Origin: Clostridiaceae bacterium
GTDB taxonomy: Bacteria; Bacillota; Clostridia; Saccharofermentanales; Fastidiosipilaceae
DNA length: 32,798 nt
Assembly (NCBI GenBank): GCA_012520525.1
Contig: JAAYOA010000087.1
Location: forward strand, 1-32,798
Reading direction: 5' to 3'
Shown: one piece after another, positions 25,649-32,798 of the stretch
Position numbering within the stretch: the first letter of the stretch is position 1
Layout: each line of letters opens with the position of its first letter
The notes under the pieces: generated by a model
The model's input: the letters and a program-made list of their open reading frames with translations, nothing else
Told to the model about the DNA's origin: nothing
Database searches by the model: none
Made by a program: the position numbers and the translations under genes

Positions 25649-26727
25649 TACGCAGCCTCCTTCGTTGCTTTGGACGGATATTCCCGCACTAGGCGATAAT
25701 TAACAAAGAACTCACAGCCTAAAGTGCCAAATAAAATCAGTCCTTGAATGGATTCAGCCAGTGCGGCCGGAATACCTAAAGCAAGCTCCATGCCCACAGC
25801 CCCTTGGGTCAGAGCGCCAAACAGGAAGCCAACGATCAGGATGCCCACCGGCGATAGTTTGGCAAGCCAAGCGATGATAACTGCAGTGAAACCACTGCCG
25901 CCACCGATCGACTCGGACAAATTGTATGTCGTGCCGGAAAGTTTGACCATGCCCGTCAATCCAGCGATAGCACCCGACATACAGATGCCAATTAAAATAA
26001 CTCTGTTTACATCCATGCCGGCATATCGAGCGGTATTTACACTGGCACCGACGACGCGAATTTCATAACCGATTTTGGTACGGCGCAACAGCATTGAAAC
26101 TAGAACGACAAGTATGATAGCGATGATCCAACCGATATGGATACCAAACACCTTAGGCAATATGGCATTGTTGGGTACTGCTGCAATCTTGGGAAACCCC
26201 ATCGCTTTGGGATCTTTCCAGGTCTGGGTGCGCAGCATCAATACATAATATTGCATGACGTAGTTTAGCATTAGCGTAAACAACGTTTCGTTGACGCCAA
26301 ATTTAGCTTTAAAATATGCCGGAATAACAGCGATCAACATACCTCCCAAGAGACTCCCCGCCGCCATTGCCAAAAGCATAATGATCTTAGGCAAACTGGT
26401 GGGCAAATTGTGGGAAATAAATGTGGCAACCACCGCACCAGCTAAAAGTTGACCCTCGCCGCCAACATTGACATAGCCCATATGGAACGCAATGGCCACA
26501 CCGAGGGAAATAATGATCAGCGGAATGGCTGTTATAATTGTGCTCCTGATATTAGACATAGAGCCGAAAGCACTTTTAAACAGAGATCCGAAGGCCTGCC
26601 AAGGATTATAACCCATGACCCCTAGCAAAATAGCAGCAACCAAAAATGACAACACAATAGCGATGACTCGGATCAAAGCCGCCTTGCCGCCGGCAATGTG
26701 GTCCCGTTGGACAATTCTAATTCTCAA
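25648..26727 (-). CDS. Nucleoside-type ABC transporter permease (NupP/YufP-like)
   Basis: A 359-residue permease with about 9-10 hydrophobic segments; GYVNVGGEGQLLAGA (about 90-104) is the family's conserved segment, and EIRVVGASVNTARYAGMDVNR is the EAA-like loop. The start is TTG at 26725-26727, with AGGAGG 7 bases upstream and the ATPase stop TGA overlapping it (TTGA). The overlap implies equal, coupled expression with the ATPase. Confidence 0.9.
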   Translation of the reverse strand: MRIRIVQRDHIAGGKAALIRVIAIVLSFLVAAILLGVMGYNPWQAFGSLFKSAFGSMSNIRSTIITAIPLIIISLGVAIAFHMGYVNVGGEGQLLAGAVVATFISHNLPTSLPKIIMLLAMAAGSLLGGMLIAVIPAYFKAKFGVNETLFTLMLNYVMQYYVLMLRTQTWKDPKAMGFPKIAAVPNNAILPKVFGIHIGWIIAIILVVLVSMLLRRTKIGYEIRVVGASVNTARYAGMDVNRVILIGICMSGAIAGLTGMVKLSGTTYNLSESIGGGSGFTAVIIAWLAKLSPVGILIVGFLFGALTQGAVGMELALGIPAALAESIQGLILFGTLGCEFFVNYRLVREYPSKATKEAA

Positions 26728-28316
26728 CTCCTGACCTCCTTGTCTGCTGGATCTGCCTGCCCTTCCAATAGCGCAGCGGATCTCGATTTTTCTGCAGGTG
26801 ACAACTCCACTGTACCTGCCATCATCAAGCCCAGTTCCTCCTTGTCGGTCTCCCGCGCGTTAACAATACCTGTCACCTCTCCTTGGCACAACACCATTAT
26901 GCGGTCGCAGAGTTCCATCAATACATCCAGATCTTCACCGATATAGAGGATCGCTACACCTTTTGCCTTTTGCTGATTGAGCAAGTTATAGATCGTGTGA
27001 GAAGAGTTGATATCCAATCCCCGCACAGCATAAGCAGTAATTAAAAGTTTGGGATTTAAATTGATCTCCCGCCCAAGAATAACTTTTTGAATATTACCCC
27101 CGGAAAGCCGACTAACGACCTGATTGACGCTGGGGGTTCTGATCTCCAATTGGTCTACAATTGCCGTTGCCTTGTCTTCGGCCTCCTTGCGATGCAACCA
27201 AGGTCCTTTATAGAAGGCATAGTCCTTCAACATTACATTGTCCACGATGTCCATATTGGCCACTAGACCCATGCCCAATCGGTCTTCGGGAATAAAACTC
27301 ATGCTGATGCCCATTCTGATGATCTCTCTAGGCGTGTGTCCAAGTAGGGATTTTCCATCAAATTCGATGTGTCCTGTCGCCTTGGGCTGCAAACCAGCGA
27401 TGGCTTCACACAGTTCTTTTTGACCGCTGCCCGCCAGTCCGGCGACACCTAAAATTTCCCCGGGACGCATATCAAAGGTGACGCGATTCAACATCAAGCT
27501 GCCGTGTTCGTCTCGGACCGATAAATCCTCAACATTTAGACAGACAGGTCGAGGCAGGGGGTTGGGTCGCTCGATCGACAGATCCACTTGATGGCCCACC
27601 ATCAATTCAACCAATGTCTGAGGTGTAATTTTCTCTGTAGAAATCGTACCTACCATTTTACCTGCCCGCAAGACAGTCACCTGACTACAGAGATCCAAAA
27701 CTTCATTCAATTTATGACTGATAAAGATCACCGAGCGGCCTCTGTCCCGCATGCGGCGCAGGACATTAAACAGACCTTCGATCTCCTGCGGCGTCAGCAC
27801 CGCCGTCGGTTCATCCATAACCAGGATCGTGGCGCCGCGATACAACACCTTCATAATCTCCACATTTTGTTTCTCGCCGACGGACATATCTTTAACTAAT
27901 TTCAGGGGGTCCAAGACTATGCCGTATGCCTCGGAGAGTTCTTTCAGCTTTTTGACAACAGCATTTTTTCCCAAACTGAGACCACTGCCCGTACCTATAA
28001 TGATATTCTCCCAGGCTGTCATGTGGTCAATCAGCTTGAAGTGCTGATGAACCATGCCCACCCCTTTTTCTAGAGATTGACGGGGGGACGTAAAGCGACA
28101 AAGCTCACCGTTGATATATATCTCTCCAGCGTCAGGGCTGTAAATACCTGCCAGGATATTCATTAGAGTGCTTTTGCCAGAACCATTTTCGCCGAGCAGC
28201 GCATGGATCTCTCCTTTTTGAAGAGTAAAATCAACATTGTCGTTGGCCTTGACTTTACCAAAAGATTTGGCAATTCCGATCATCTCTAGGATCGGATTTG
28301 ACACTGTCTGTTGCAT
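26724..28316 (-). CDS. Double-domain ABC transporter ATPase (NupO/YufO-like, nucleoside uptake)
   Basis: 530 residues with two ABC modules, as in the RbsA/NupO group. Module one has Walker A GENGSGKST (42-50), signature MSVGEKQNVEI (144-154) and Walker B ILVMDEPT (164-171). Module two has the degenerate Walker A GLAGSGQKE (293-301), a good signature RLSGGNIQK (403-411), and LLITAYAVRGLD (424-435), where relatives usually read LLIAAQPTRGLD. The second site is therefore probably not, or only weakly, hydrolytic, as is normal for the group. The ATG is about 15 bases from AGGAGG, a long spacing. Leftward with both permeases overlapping. Confidence 0.94.
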   Translation of the reverse strand: MQQTVSNPILEMIGIAKSFGKVKANDNVDFTLQKGEIHALLGENGSGKSTLMNILAGIYSPDAGEIYINGELCRFTSPRQSLEKGVGMVHQHFKLIDHMTAWENIIIGTGSGLSLGKNAVVKKLKELSEAYGIVLDPLKLVKDMSVGEKQNVEIMKVLYRGATILVMDEPTAVLTPQEIEGLFNVLRRMRDRGRSVIFISHKLNEVLDLCSQVTVLRAGKMVGTISTEKITPQTLVELMVGHQVDLSIERPNPLPRPVCLNVEDLSVRDEHGSLMLNRVTFDMRPGEILGVAGLAGSGQKELCEAIAGLQPKATGHIEFDGKSLLGHTPREIIRMGISMSFIPEDRLGMGLVANMDIVDNVMLKDYAFYKGPWLHRKEAEDKATAIVDQLEIRTPSVNQVVSRLSGGNIQKVILGREINLNPKLLITAYAVRGLDINSSHTIYNLLNQQKAKGVAILYIGEDLDVLMELCDRIMVLCQGEVTGIVNARETDKEELGLMMAGTVELSPAEKSRSAALLEGQADPADKEVRS

Positions 28317-28510
28317 GGCTATACCGCTCTTCCTCCTTATCGGTTTTCTACCGACTTTACAGTTTCATACTGCATTTTTGTTTTAAGCTGCTCAAATAGC
28401 TCTTCACCGACCGGTAGTTAAACTCTAAATAAGATCTAATTGTGAATTTATCAAGTTGTCATTTCCCCTTTTAAAACCGCGGTTGGCGTCCTGGGAAAAC
28501 TACTTTCACA

Positions 28511-28558
28511 TTTATTAAAAACAACATTCGGTGTTAACCCTTAAGGGCTAACACCGAA
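28511..28558 (-). terminator. Intercistronic terminator after the BMP lipoprotein gene
   Basis: TTCGGTGTTA (28527-28536) pairs with TAACACCGAA (28549-28558), with CCC/GGG and a TTAA loop inside. On the minus strand it is followed by TGTTGTTTTTAATAAA. A leaky terminator here would give more binding protein than ATPase and permeases, a common layout in ABC operons. It lies inside the 301-bp gap 28317-28617, which has no gene. Confidence 0.75.
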
Positions 28559-28617
28559 AATTATTTAATCGATTAAATAAATCGAAAATTTAGCAGCAAA
28601 CGATCTCGCATAGTGCC

Positions 28618-29829
28618 TTAATTGCTGGGGATCTGACCCAAGACGCCTTCTACGAAATAGTTCATTTCCATCTGTTCTTCGCGGGACAGACTCTTGCCAG
28701 CCGGGCAAACTTCGTTGCCATCTTGATCCTTTAATGGACCAGCAAAGACAAAGGCATTGCCTTCTTCGGCGATTTGTGGCTCAAGTTCTTCCACGGCAGC
28801 TTTCGCTTCTTCCGGAACTAGGTCAGTCAACTCATCGAGGGCAACCAGACCTTCCTTCATACCGCCCCAGCTCTCTTCAATAGTCCATGTGCCATTCATA
28901 ACGGCATTCATTTTGTGCTCATAGTAGCTGGACCAATCCCACAGGGGTGCGGTCAAGTAAGCATCGGGAACCACTTCGGCAGCACTCAAGTCATAGCCAA
29001 TCGCAAATTTACCGGCATCCTCAGCGGCCTTTAATGTGGACGGCGTATCCTGATGCATGGCTAGAACGTCACAACCTTCGTCCAACAGTGCTTTGGCTGT
29101 TTCAGTCTCTTTGCCTGGATCAAACCAAGTCATGGAAAATTTCACCGAAACGGTCGCTTCGGGATTGACCGAGCGAACACCCAGTGTGAAGGCGTTGCAG
29201 CCACGGATTACTTCGGGAATCGGCTGAGCAGCGACGTAACCGATCTTATTGCTCTCAGTCTTATAACCGGCGACGATACCAGACAGATAACGAGCCTGTT
29301 CGATCTGACCAAAGTAGTTGTCCATATTTTCGCTTGTCATAAAGCCCGAGCAATGTTCAAATTTGACGTCGGGGTAGTCGTGGGACAGGCGCTCCAGCGT
29401 CTCCATATAACCAAAGCTAGTAGCAAAGATGAGACCACAGTTCTGCTCCTCAATCATTGTGCGCACTGCATTCTCAGTTGCCTGAGCATCTGTGTCCGGT
29501 ACATTTTCTTTTTCAAACAGCTGAACTTTGTCAGCGCCGATGGATTCAACAGCTTTGGCAAAGCCTTCGGCGTGTCCCTGAGACCAGCCACCGTCTGTTT
29601 TAGTACTTATATAAAGTATACCGACATTCAGTTTGTCTGTAGCAGCCGCGGTATCAGCGTCCGCCTCATCTTGCGCTGTCGTCTCTGCATCAGCATCAAT
29701 TTCTGTTTCGGCAGCCGCGGTAGTGGTATCTTCGTCACCCGACTTGACGCTGCCTTCACAGCCTGTCAGCGCGAAGCCCGCCACTATGCCCAAAGCGGCA
29801 ACCAGAGCTCCAATTTTTCTGAATTTCAT
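28618..29829 (-). CDS. BMP-family substrate-binding lipoprotein (nucleoside/purine type)
   Basis: 403 residues. The lipoprotein signal peptide ends in LTGC with lipidated Cys24. An unusually long acidic, Thr/Ala/Asp-rich linker follows (about 26-64), then the type I periplasmic-binding fold starting KLNVGILYISTKTDGGWSQGH. The BMP/PnrA-like segment GQIEQARYLSGIVAGYKT is near the middle. It is the binding protein for the downstream ABC ATPase and permeases. It lies 17 bp after xpt, with AGGAAAGA before the ATG, so ligands are probably purine nucleosides or bases (inference from context and family). Related BMP proteins also bind other solutes. Confidence 0.92.
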   Translation of the reverse strand: MKFRKIGALVAALGIVAGFALTGCEGSVKSGDEDTTTAAAETEIDADAETTAQDEADADTAAATDKLNVGILYISTKTDGGWSQGHAEGFAKAVESIGADKVQLFEKENVPDTDAQATENAVRTMIEEQNCGLIFATSFGYMETLERLSHDYPDVKFEHCSGFMTSENMDNYFGQIEQARYLSGIVAGYKTESNKIGYVAAQPIPEVIRGCNAFTLGVRSVNPEATVSVKFSMTWFDPGKETETAKALLDEGCDVLAMHQDTPSTLKAAEDAGKFAIGYDLSAAEVVPDAYLTAPLWDWSSYYEHKMNAVMNGTWTIEESWGGMKEGLVALDELTDLVPEEAKAAVEELEPQIAEEGNAFVFAGPLKDQDGNEVCPAGKSLSREEQMEMNYFVEGVLGQIPSN

Positions 29830-29846
29830 TGTACTCTTTCCTCCAA

Positions 29847-30419
29847 TTAATCTCTAAAGACAATTCTATGATTTGCCATCGATTCAATGATCGCAAGAGA
29901 CTCGATCCTGTAGCCTTTTTCGCGCAAGCGGTCACCACCATGTTGGAAGCCTTTTTCAATTACAATCCCAGCTCCGCACAGAGTCGCTCCTGCCTGCTCA
30001 ATAATTTCAATTAGCCCCCGCAAAGCCTGCCCCTCTGCCAAGAAGTCATCAATCAATAACACCGTATCGGCCTCGGTCAGGTACGCCTGCTCGACGACAA
30101 TACGGTATTCTTTGCGTTTGGTGAAAGAAAGAACTTTCGTTTCATAAGTTCTTCTGTCTAACGTAATTGATTTGGTTTTTTTGGCAAAAAGCAACGGCAC
30201 GCCTAGATGGAGACCCGTAAAAATGGCAGGCGCAATGCCCGAAGTCTCAATCGTCATCACTTTGGTTACTCCACAGTCAGCAAATCGTTCAGCAAACGCT
30301 AAACCGATCTCGTTCATCAACTGAGGGTCAATCTGATGATTCAGAAAGCTGTCTACTTTTAATACATCCACTCCGGAAATAACGCCCTTTTCCATTATGG
30401 CCTGTTTGAGCTGCTCCAT
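29847..30419 (-). CDS. xpt: Xanthine phosphoribosyltransferase
   Basis: Converts xanthine and PRPP to XMP for purine salvage. It has 190 residues from the ATG at 30417-30419, which has AGAGGTGAT just upstream and reads MEQLKQAIMEKG, matching the usual Xpt start. An in-frame ATG at 30446 would add nine residues and is unlikely. VLKVDSFLNHQIDP and IETSGIAPAIFTGLHLGVPLLFAKK are hallmark Xpt segments, and VLLIDDFLAEGQA is the PRPP-binding loop. It heads the transporter unit, so salvage and uptake are co-expressed. I see no purine riboswitch in its short leader. Confidence 0.96.
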   Translation of the reverse strand: MEQLKQAIMEKGVISGVDVLKVDSFLNHQIDPQLMNEIGLAFAERFADCGVTKVMTIETSGIAPAIFTGLHLGVPLLFAKKTKSITLDRRTYETKVLSFTKRKEYRIVVEQAYLTEADTVLLIDDFLAEGQALRGLIEIIEQAGATLCGAGIVIEKGFQHGGDRLREKGYRIESLAIIESMANHRIVFRD

Positions 30420-30437
30420 GATCACCTCTTTATGTTC

Positions 30438-30462
30438 ATTGATCAATAACGACTATATTATA
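30438..30462 (-). promoter_or_regulatory. Candidate -10 and start-site palindrome for xpt
   Basis: TATAAT on the minus strand at 30457-30462, about 40 bases before the xpt ATG; the -35 is weak. A 10-bp palindrome ATTGATCAAT (30438-30447) lies just downstream, near the expected transcript start, and could be an operator. Confidence 0.45.
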
Positions 30463-30563
30463 CACAGATCTTACCTTTAACGGCACCTTAACATTTAATT
30501 TTATTTGATTGTCACGAAAGATGGTATTTTTGTTGTCAGAGTTAAAGCAATTTATCCAAAGAA

Positions 30564-31352
30564 TCATAAGTCAGAGCTGCGTTGTCCAATTAGTGAATCA
30601 ATTTTCAGACCTTTCTCTAAGTCTGCTAAATTCAGTAACTGAATCTTACGACCGTCCACTTTGATCAATCCATCTTTTTCCATCTTGACTAACTCGCGAG
30701 AAAAAGAGGGGCGGGGCATCGCCAGTAGGCGGGAGACAACTTCTTTCGAAACAGGTAGAACCACCTGGGGAGGTTCCTTGCTTATATCGGAAGATACAGC
30801 CCATCCACTAATGCCATCTTTATTCTTTCGAGCCGCACTCCTCTGGGCTGCAGTCCGCTGATTGGAATACAGGTCTAGTAAATAATTGGAAATTTTTCCC
30901 CTCAATGTGCGCTGGGAAAGAACCATGATGCGCTGATTTTGCTCCTGAATCCGATCCGACATAAATGCCAAGAATGAACGGATGATCTCAGGATTCTCAA
31001 TAAGTAGGGGCAGAAGAACATCCATCGTCATAGAAATAACTTTAACGTGGGTAACAGCCTCAATACTATAAGGCCAAATCCGACGAGAACTGAAGACCAG
31101 ATCTTCACCGAACACATTCCCTGTACCGAGGAGATCCAGGGTCACAAACTCACCGTCGAAGGAATACTTCTGCAGAGCTACCTGACCTTCAAGAACGACA
31201 CCCAGTGCCTTACATTCGTCTCCTTCGTTGACCAACATTTCCCCTTTGTAAAATACTTTAATGGAAAGGCGGTTGCAAAAGTGACCGAATGTGTCGTGGT
31301 TTAATTTTTTGAAAATAGGCGATTTTGCCAGCGCATCGCACGCTTTTTTCAT
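30564..31352 (-). CDS. Crp/Fnr-family transcription regulator
   Basis: 262 residues. The N-terminal cyclic-nucleotide-binding-type beta barrel (about 12-120) includes FYKGEMLVNEGDECKALGVVLEGQVAL and GNVFGEDLVF. A long dimerisation helix (about 122-160) follows, then the C-terminal HTH with LPVSKEVVSRLLAMPRPSFSRELVKMEKDGLIKVDG. About 35 residues (SNQRTAAQRSAARKNKDGIS and onwards, about 163-196) are inserted between the dimerisation helix and the HTH, longer than in most relatives. Cysteines at 4, 26 and 47 do not form the Fnr FeS pattern. It is divergent from the AIM24 gene, with two perfect dyads between them. Effector and targets are unknown. Confidence 0.88.
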   Translation of the reverse strand: MKKACDALAKSPIFKKLNHDTFGHFCNRLSIKVFYKGEMLVNEGDECKALGVVLEGQVALQKYSFDGEFVTLDLLGTGNVFGEDLVFSSRRIWPYSIEAVTHVKVISMTMDVLLPLLIENPEIIRSFLAFMSDRIQEQNQRIMVLSQRTLRGKISNYLLDLYSNQRTAAQRSAARKNKDGISGWAVSSDISKEPPQVVLPVSKEVVSRLLAMPRPSFSRELVKMEKDGLIKVDGRKIQLLNLADLEKGLKIDSLIGQRSSDL

Positions 31353-31743
31353 ATTTCTCTCTCTGCCATTCCTTTTTAAATTTTAAAAACAACTCTATTC
31401 TAACATATTCGAATTATAATAATAAATGTGCAATCTTGTTTATAAATTGGCTCTGTCCAATTATTCATAAAAAAGATTGACTGTGACCTCGTATTATTTT
31501 GACAAATAGCTTTGTCGCCTCCTATTTGAAAATCATTTCAAACAATAGCGATATCATTTTTTAGCTGCATATAACACTTGGTTTTGTCATTAAAATTAAA
31601 ATAATTTGCTTAGAAATCGACTATAATAAAACTATAATAAATCATCAAATTATTATAATGCAATCAATGCACGATAAGATGAAAATCTCAAGAACTATGT
31701 ATTGTCAAAATCACAAATATAACACTTAATTAAGGAGGCTAAT
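31353..31743. other. Divergent promoter region between the regulator and AIM24 genes (391 bp)
   Basis: Very AT-rich, no ORF. It contains two dyads (31501-31542) and three TATAAT hexamers on the plus strand (31622-31627, 31633-31638, 31654-31659), about 85-120 bp before the AIM24 start. TATAAT also occurs on the minus strand at 31413-31418, about 60 bp upstream of the regulator. No clear -35 partner could be fixed for any of them. Confidence 0.5.
31501..31542. promoter_or_regulatory. Two adjacent perfect dyads, candidate Crp/Fnr operators
   Basis: GACAAA-TAGC-TTTGTC at 31501-31516 and TTTGAAA-ATCA-TTTCAAA at 31525-31542 are perfect inverted repeats, both with 4-base centres and about 25 bp apart centre to centre. 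The N4 spacing equals that of Fnr-type boxes, although the half-sites differ. A TTGACA at 31499-31504 overlaps the first. Confidence 0.5.
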
Positions 31744-32415
31744 ATGGAGTATCGCATCGAAGGTAGTAATCTGCCCGTTGTCACCTGTTATCTTAATAAT
31801 GGCGAGCGCATGATGAGTCAGGCAGGAGCTATGTGCTGGATGAGTCCCAATATTAAAATGGAAACTATTGGCGGAGGCTTTGGCAAGGCCATAGGACGTA
31901 TGTTCTCAGGAGAAAGTCTGTTCCTGAACCAGTACTCCTCTAACGGTCAAGGCATGGTTGCATTTGCCACCAACGTGCCGGGTTCTATCCGACCCGTTCA
32001 AATTCTGCCCGGTCAAGATATCATTGTTCAGAAAAGCAGCTTCCTAGCCATGGAACCGGGCGTTGAATTATCCGTCCACTTTCAGAAACGTCTCGGCGCC
32101 GGATTTTTCAGCGGCGAGGGATTTATAATGCAGCGCCTGAGCGGTCAAGGTATGGCCTTTGTAGAGATCGACGGATCAAGTGTGGAATTTGACCTGCAAC
32201 CAGGTCAACAAATGATCGTAGATACCGGCTATCTAGCTGTCTGCTCCGCCACTTGTACTATTGACATTGTCACTGTGCCCGGCATGAAAAATGTCCTCTT
32301 CGGCGGTGAAGGTCTCTTCAACACCGTCATCACCGGACCTGGTCATATCATTCTCCAATCCATGCCAATTGCCAAATTGGCCGGCTCTTTAGGTCCATTT
32401 ATAGCTAAATCCTAA
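31744..32415 (+). CDS. AIM24 (TIGR00266/DUF124) family protein
   Basis: 223 residues made of glycine-rich beta repeats, with no signal peptide or membrane helix. MSQAGAMCWMSPNI near residues 24-37, GLMGGFGKAIGR-like GGGFGKAIGRMFSGES at about 43-58, and the repeated LPGQDIIVQKSSFLA / LQPGQQMIVDTGYLA segments (about 86-100 and 157-172) are typical of the AIM24 family. The family's molecular function is unknown; relatives are associated with mitochondria in yeast and with membranes or stress in bacteria. The RBS is a strong AAGGAGG. Expression is probably controlled from the shared region with the Crp/Fnr gene. Confidence 0.9.
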   Translation: MEYRIEGSNLPVVTCYLNNGERMMSQAGAMCWMSPNIKMETIGGGFGKAIGRMFSGESLFLNQYSSNGQGMVAFATNVPGSIRPVQILPGQDIIVQKSSFLAMEPGVELSVHFQKRLGAGFFSGEGFIMQRLSGQGMAFVEIDGSSVEFDLQPGQQMIVDTGYLAVCSATCTIDIVTVPGMKNVLFGGEGLFNTVITGPGHIILQSMPIAKLAGSLGPFIAKS

Positions 32416-32503
32416 AAGATCGGTTGTAAGGACCTCCATGACAACCCAATCCGGTTAGAAGGAACGTCAATACCAAGTAAGTTTTACACATTTTTATCTT
32501 AAA

Positions 32504-32538
32504 ATTAGACGGCGACCCACGTCAGGTCGCCGTTTAAT
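32504..32538. terminator. Bidirectional terminator between AIM24 and pdxS
   Basis: ACGGCGACC (32509-32517) pairs with GGTCGCCGT (32525-32533), extended by ATTAG/TTAAT to 14 bp, with a 7-base loop. It lies between two convergent genes and has A-rich and T-rich flanks, mainly suiting termination of the leftward pdxS transcript. Confidence 0.72.
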
Positions 32539-32595
32539 ATGTAATTTCTCTGTTGTAATCACTCTTTTCGCTGCAACCATCTTGCGAGGTAAGTG

Positions 32596-32798
32596 TTAAA
32601 TATCACTGCGATCTTCACGTAGGCGAGCAGCTTCTTCGGGGTTCAACCCCACCATGGCTTCACCCAAATTGGTTGATACTTCGGTCAACAGGTCGTAATT
32701 CTCATAGTTTGCTACCGCCTTGACGATGGCTTTGGCTCGCTTGACAGGATCGCCAGAGCGGAAAATACCTGAACCGACAAAGACACCCTCAGCTCCCA
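32596..32798 (-). CDS. pdxS: Pyridoxal 5'-phosphate synthase lyase subunit, C-terminal end only
   Basis: Only the last 66 residues are in the window. The sequence GVFVGSGIF (4-12 of the visible part), then [16 protein letters not shown] and LGEAMVGLN match the C-terminal part of PdxS, which with the glutaminase PdxT makes PLP from ribose 5-phosphate, glyceraldehyde 3-phosphate and ammonia. GSGIF is the phosphate-binding loop of the TIM barrel. The C-terminus after [10 protein letters not shown] is shorter than in B. subtilis. The rest of the gene, and any pdxT, lie beyond the window. Confidence 0.93.
   Translation of the reverse strand, partial: GAEGVFVGSGIFRSGDPVKRAKAIVKAVANYENYDLLTEVSTNLGEAMVGLNPEEAARLREDRSDI

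Overview
The window looks like a stretch of chromosome from a low-to-medium GC, anaerobic Gram-positive bacterium (Bacillota, probably Clostridia). The supporting signs are a T-box leader in front of proS, a cdaA/ybbR/glmM locus, Gram-positive style AGGAGG ribosome binding sites, a BMP/Nup-type nucleoside transporter, a butyryl-CoA:acetate-type CoA-transferase and oxygen-sensitive FMN/FeS enzymes. No genus can be named from sequence alone. Genes are tightly packed in polycistronic units. I see no insertion sequence, phage gene, CRISPR array, rRNA or tRNA. Both ends cut through genes: an iron alcohol dehydrogenase on the left and pdxS on the right.

Region A (1-14.4 kb) is a divergent metabolic locus. 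Leftward from about 8.45 kb run an Old Yellow Enzyme/2,4-dienoyl-CoA-reductase-like FMN-FeS-FAD oxidoreductase, then E2, E3 and a fused E1alpha-E1beta of a 2-oxoacid dehydrogenase complex, then an iron-dependent alcohol dehydrogenase. Rightward run an SDR dehydrogenase, a very divergent transaldolase-family aldolase, an OFA-type MFS carboxylate transporter and an acetate CoA-transferase of the But/4-hydroxybutyrate type. Together they could take up a carboxylate or sugar-acid-like compound, cleave and oxidise it to an acyl-CoA, recover the CoA by transfer to or from acetate, and dispose of electrons by enoate and aldehyde reduction. The substrate is unknown and this is the best candidate for an undescribed pathway.

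Region B (14.4-22 kb) is leftward housekeeping. It holds a CdaA diadenylate cyclase fused in one polypeptide to a YbbR (CdaR) module, then glmM, a membrane-anchored cell-wall amidase whose start codon overlaps the glmM stop, and a separate T-box-controlled unit of proS (short archaeal/eukaryotic-like type) followed 5 bp later by a PfkB-family (FruK/LacC-like) sugar-phosphate kinase. Order and fusion tie c-di-AMP synthesis to peptidoglycan precursor supply.

Region C (22-30.5 kb) holds a pirin, an MFS permease and a purine salvage/uptake unit: xpt, a BMP-family lipoprotein, an intercistronic terminator, a double-ABC ATPase and two overlapping permease genes. Region D (30.5-32.8 kb) has a Crp/Fnr-family regulator divergent from an AIM24-family protein, with two perfect dyads in the shared promoter region, and the 3' end of pdxS behind a strong hairpin.

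Coordinates of short sites were counted by eye and may be off by a base or two.
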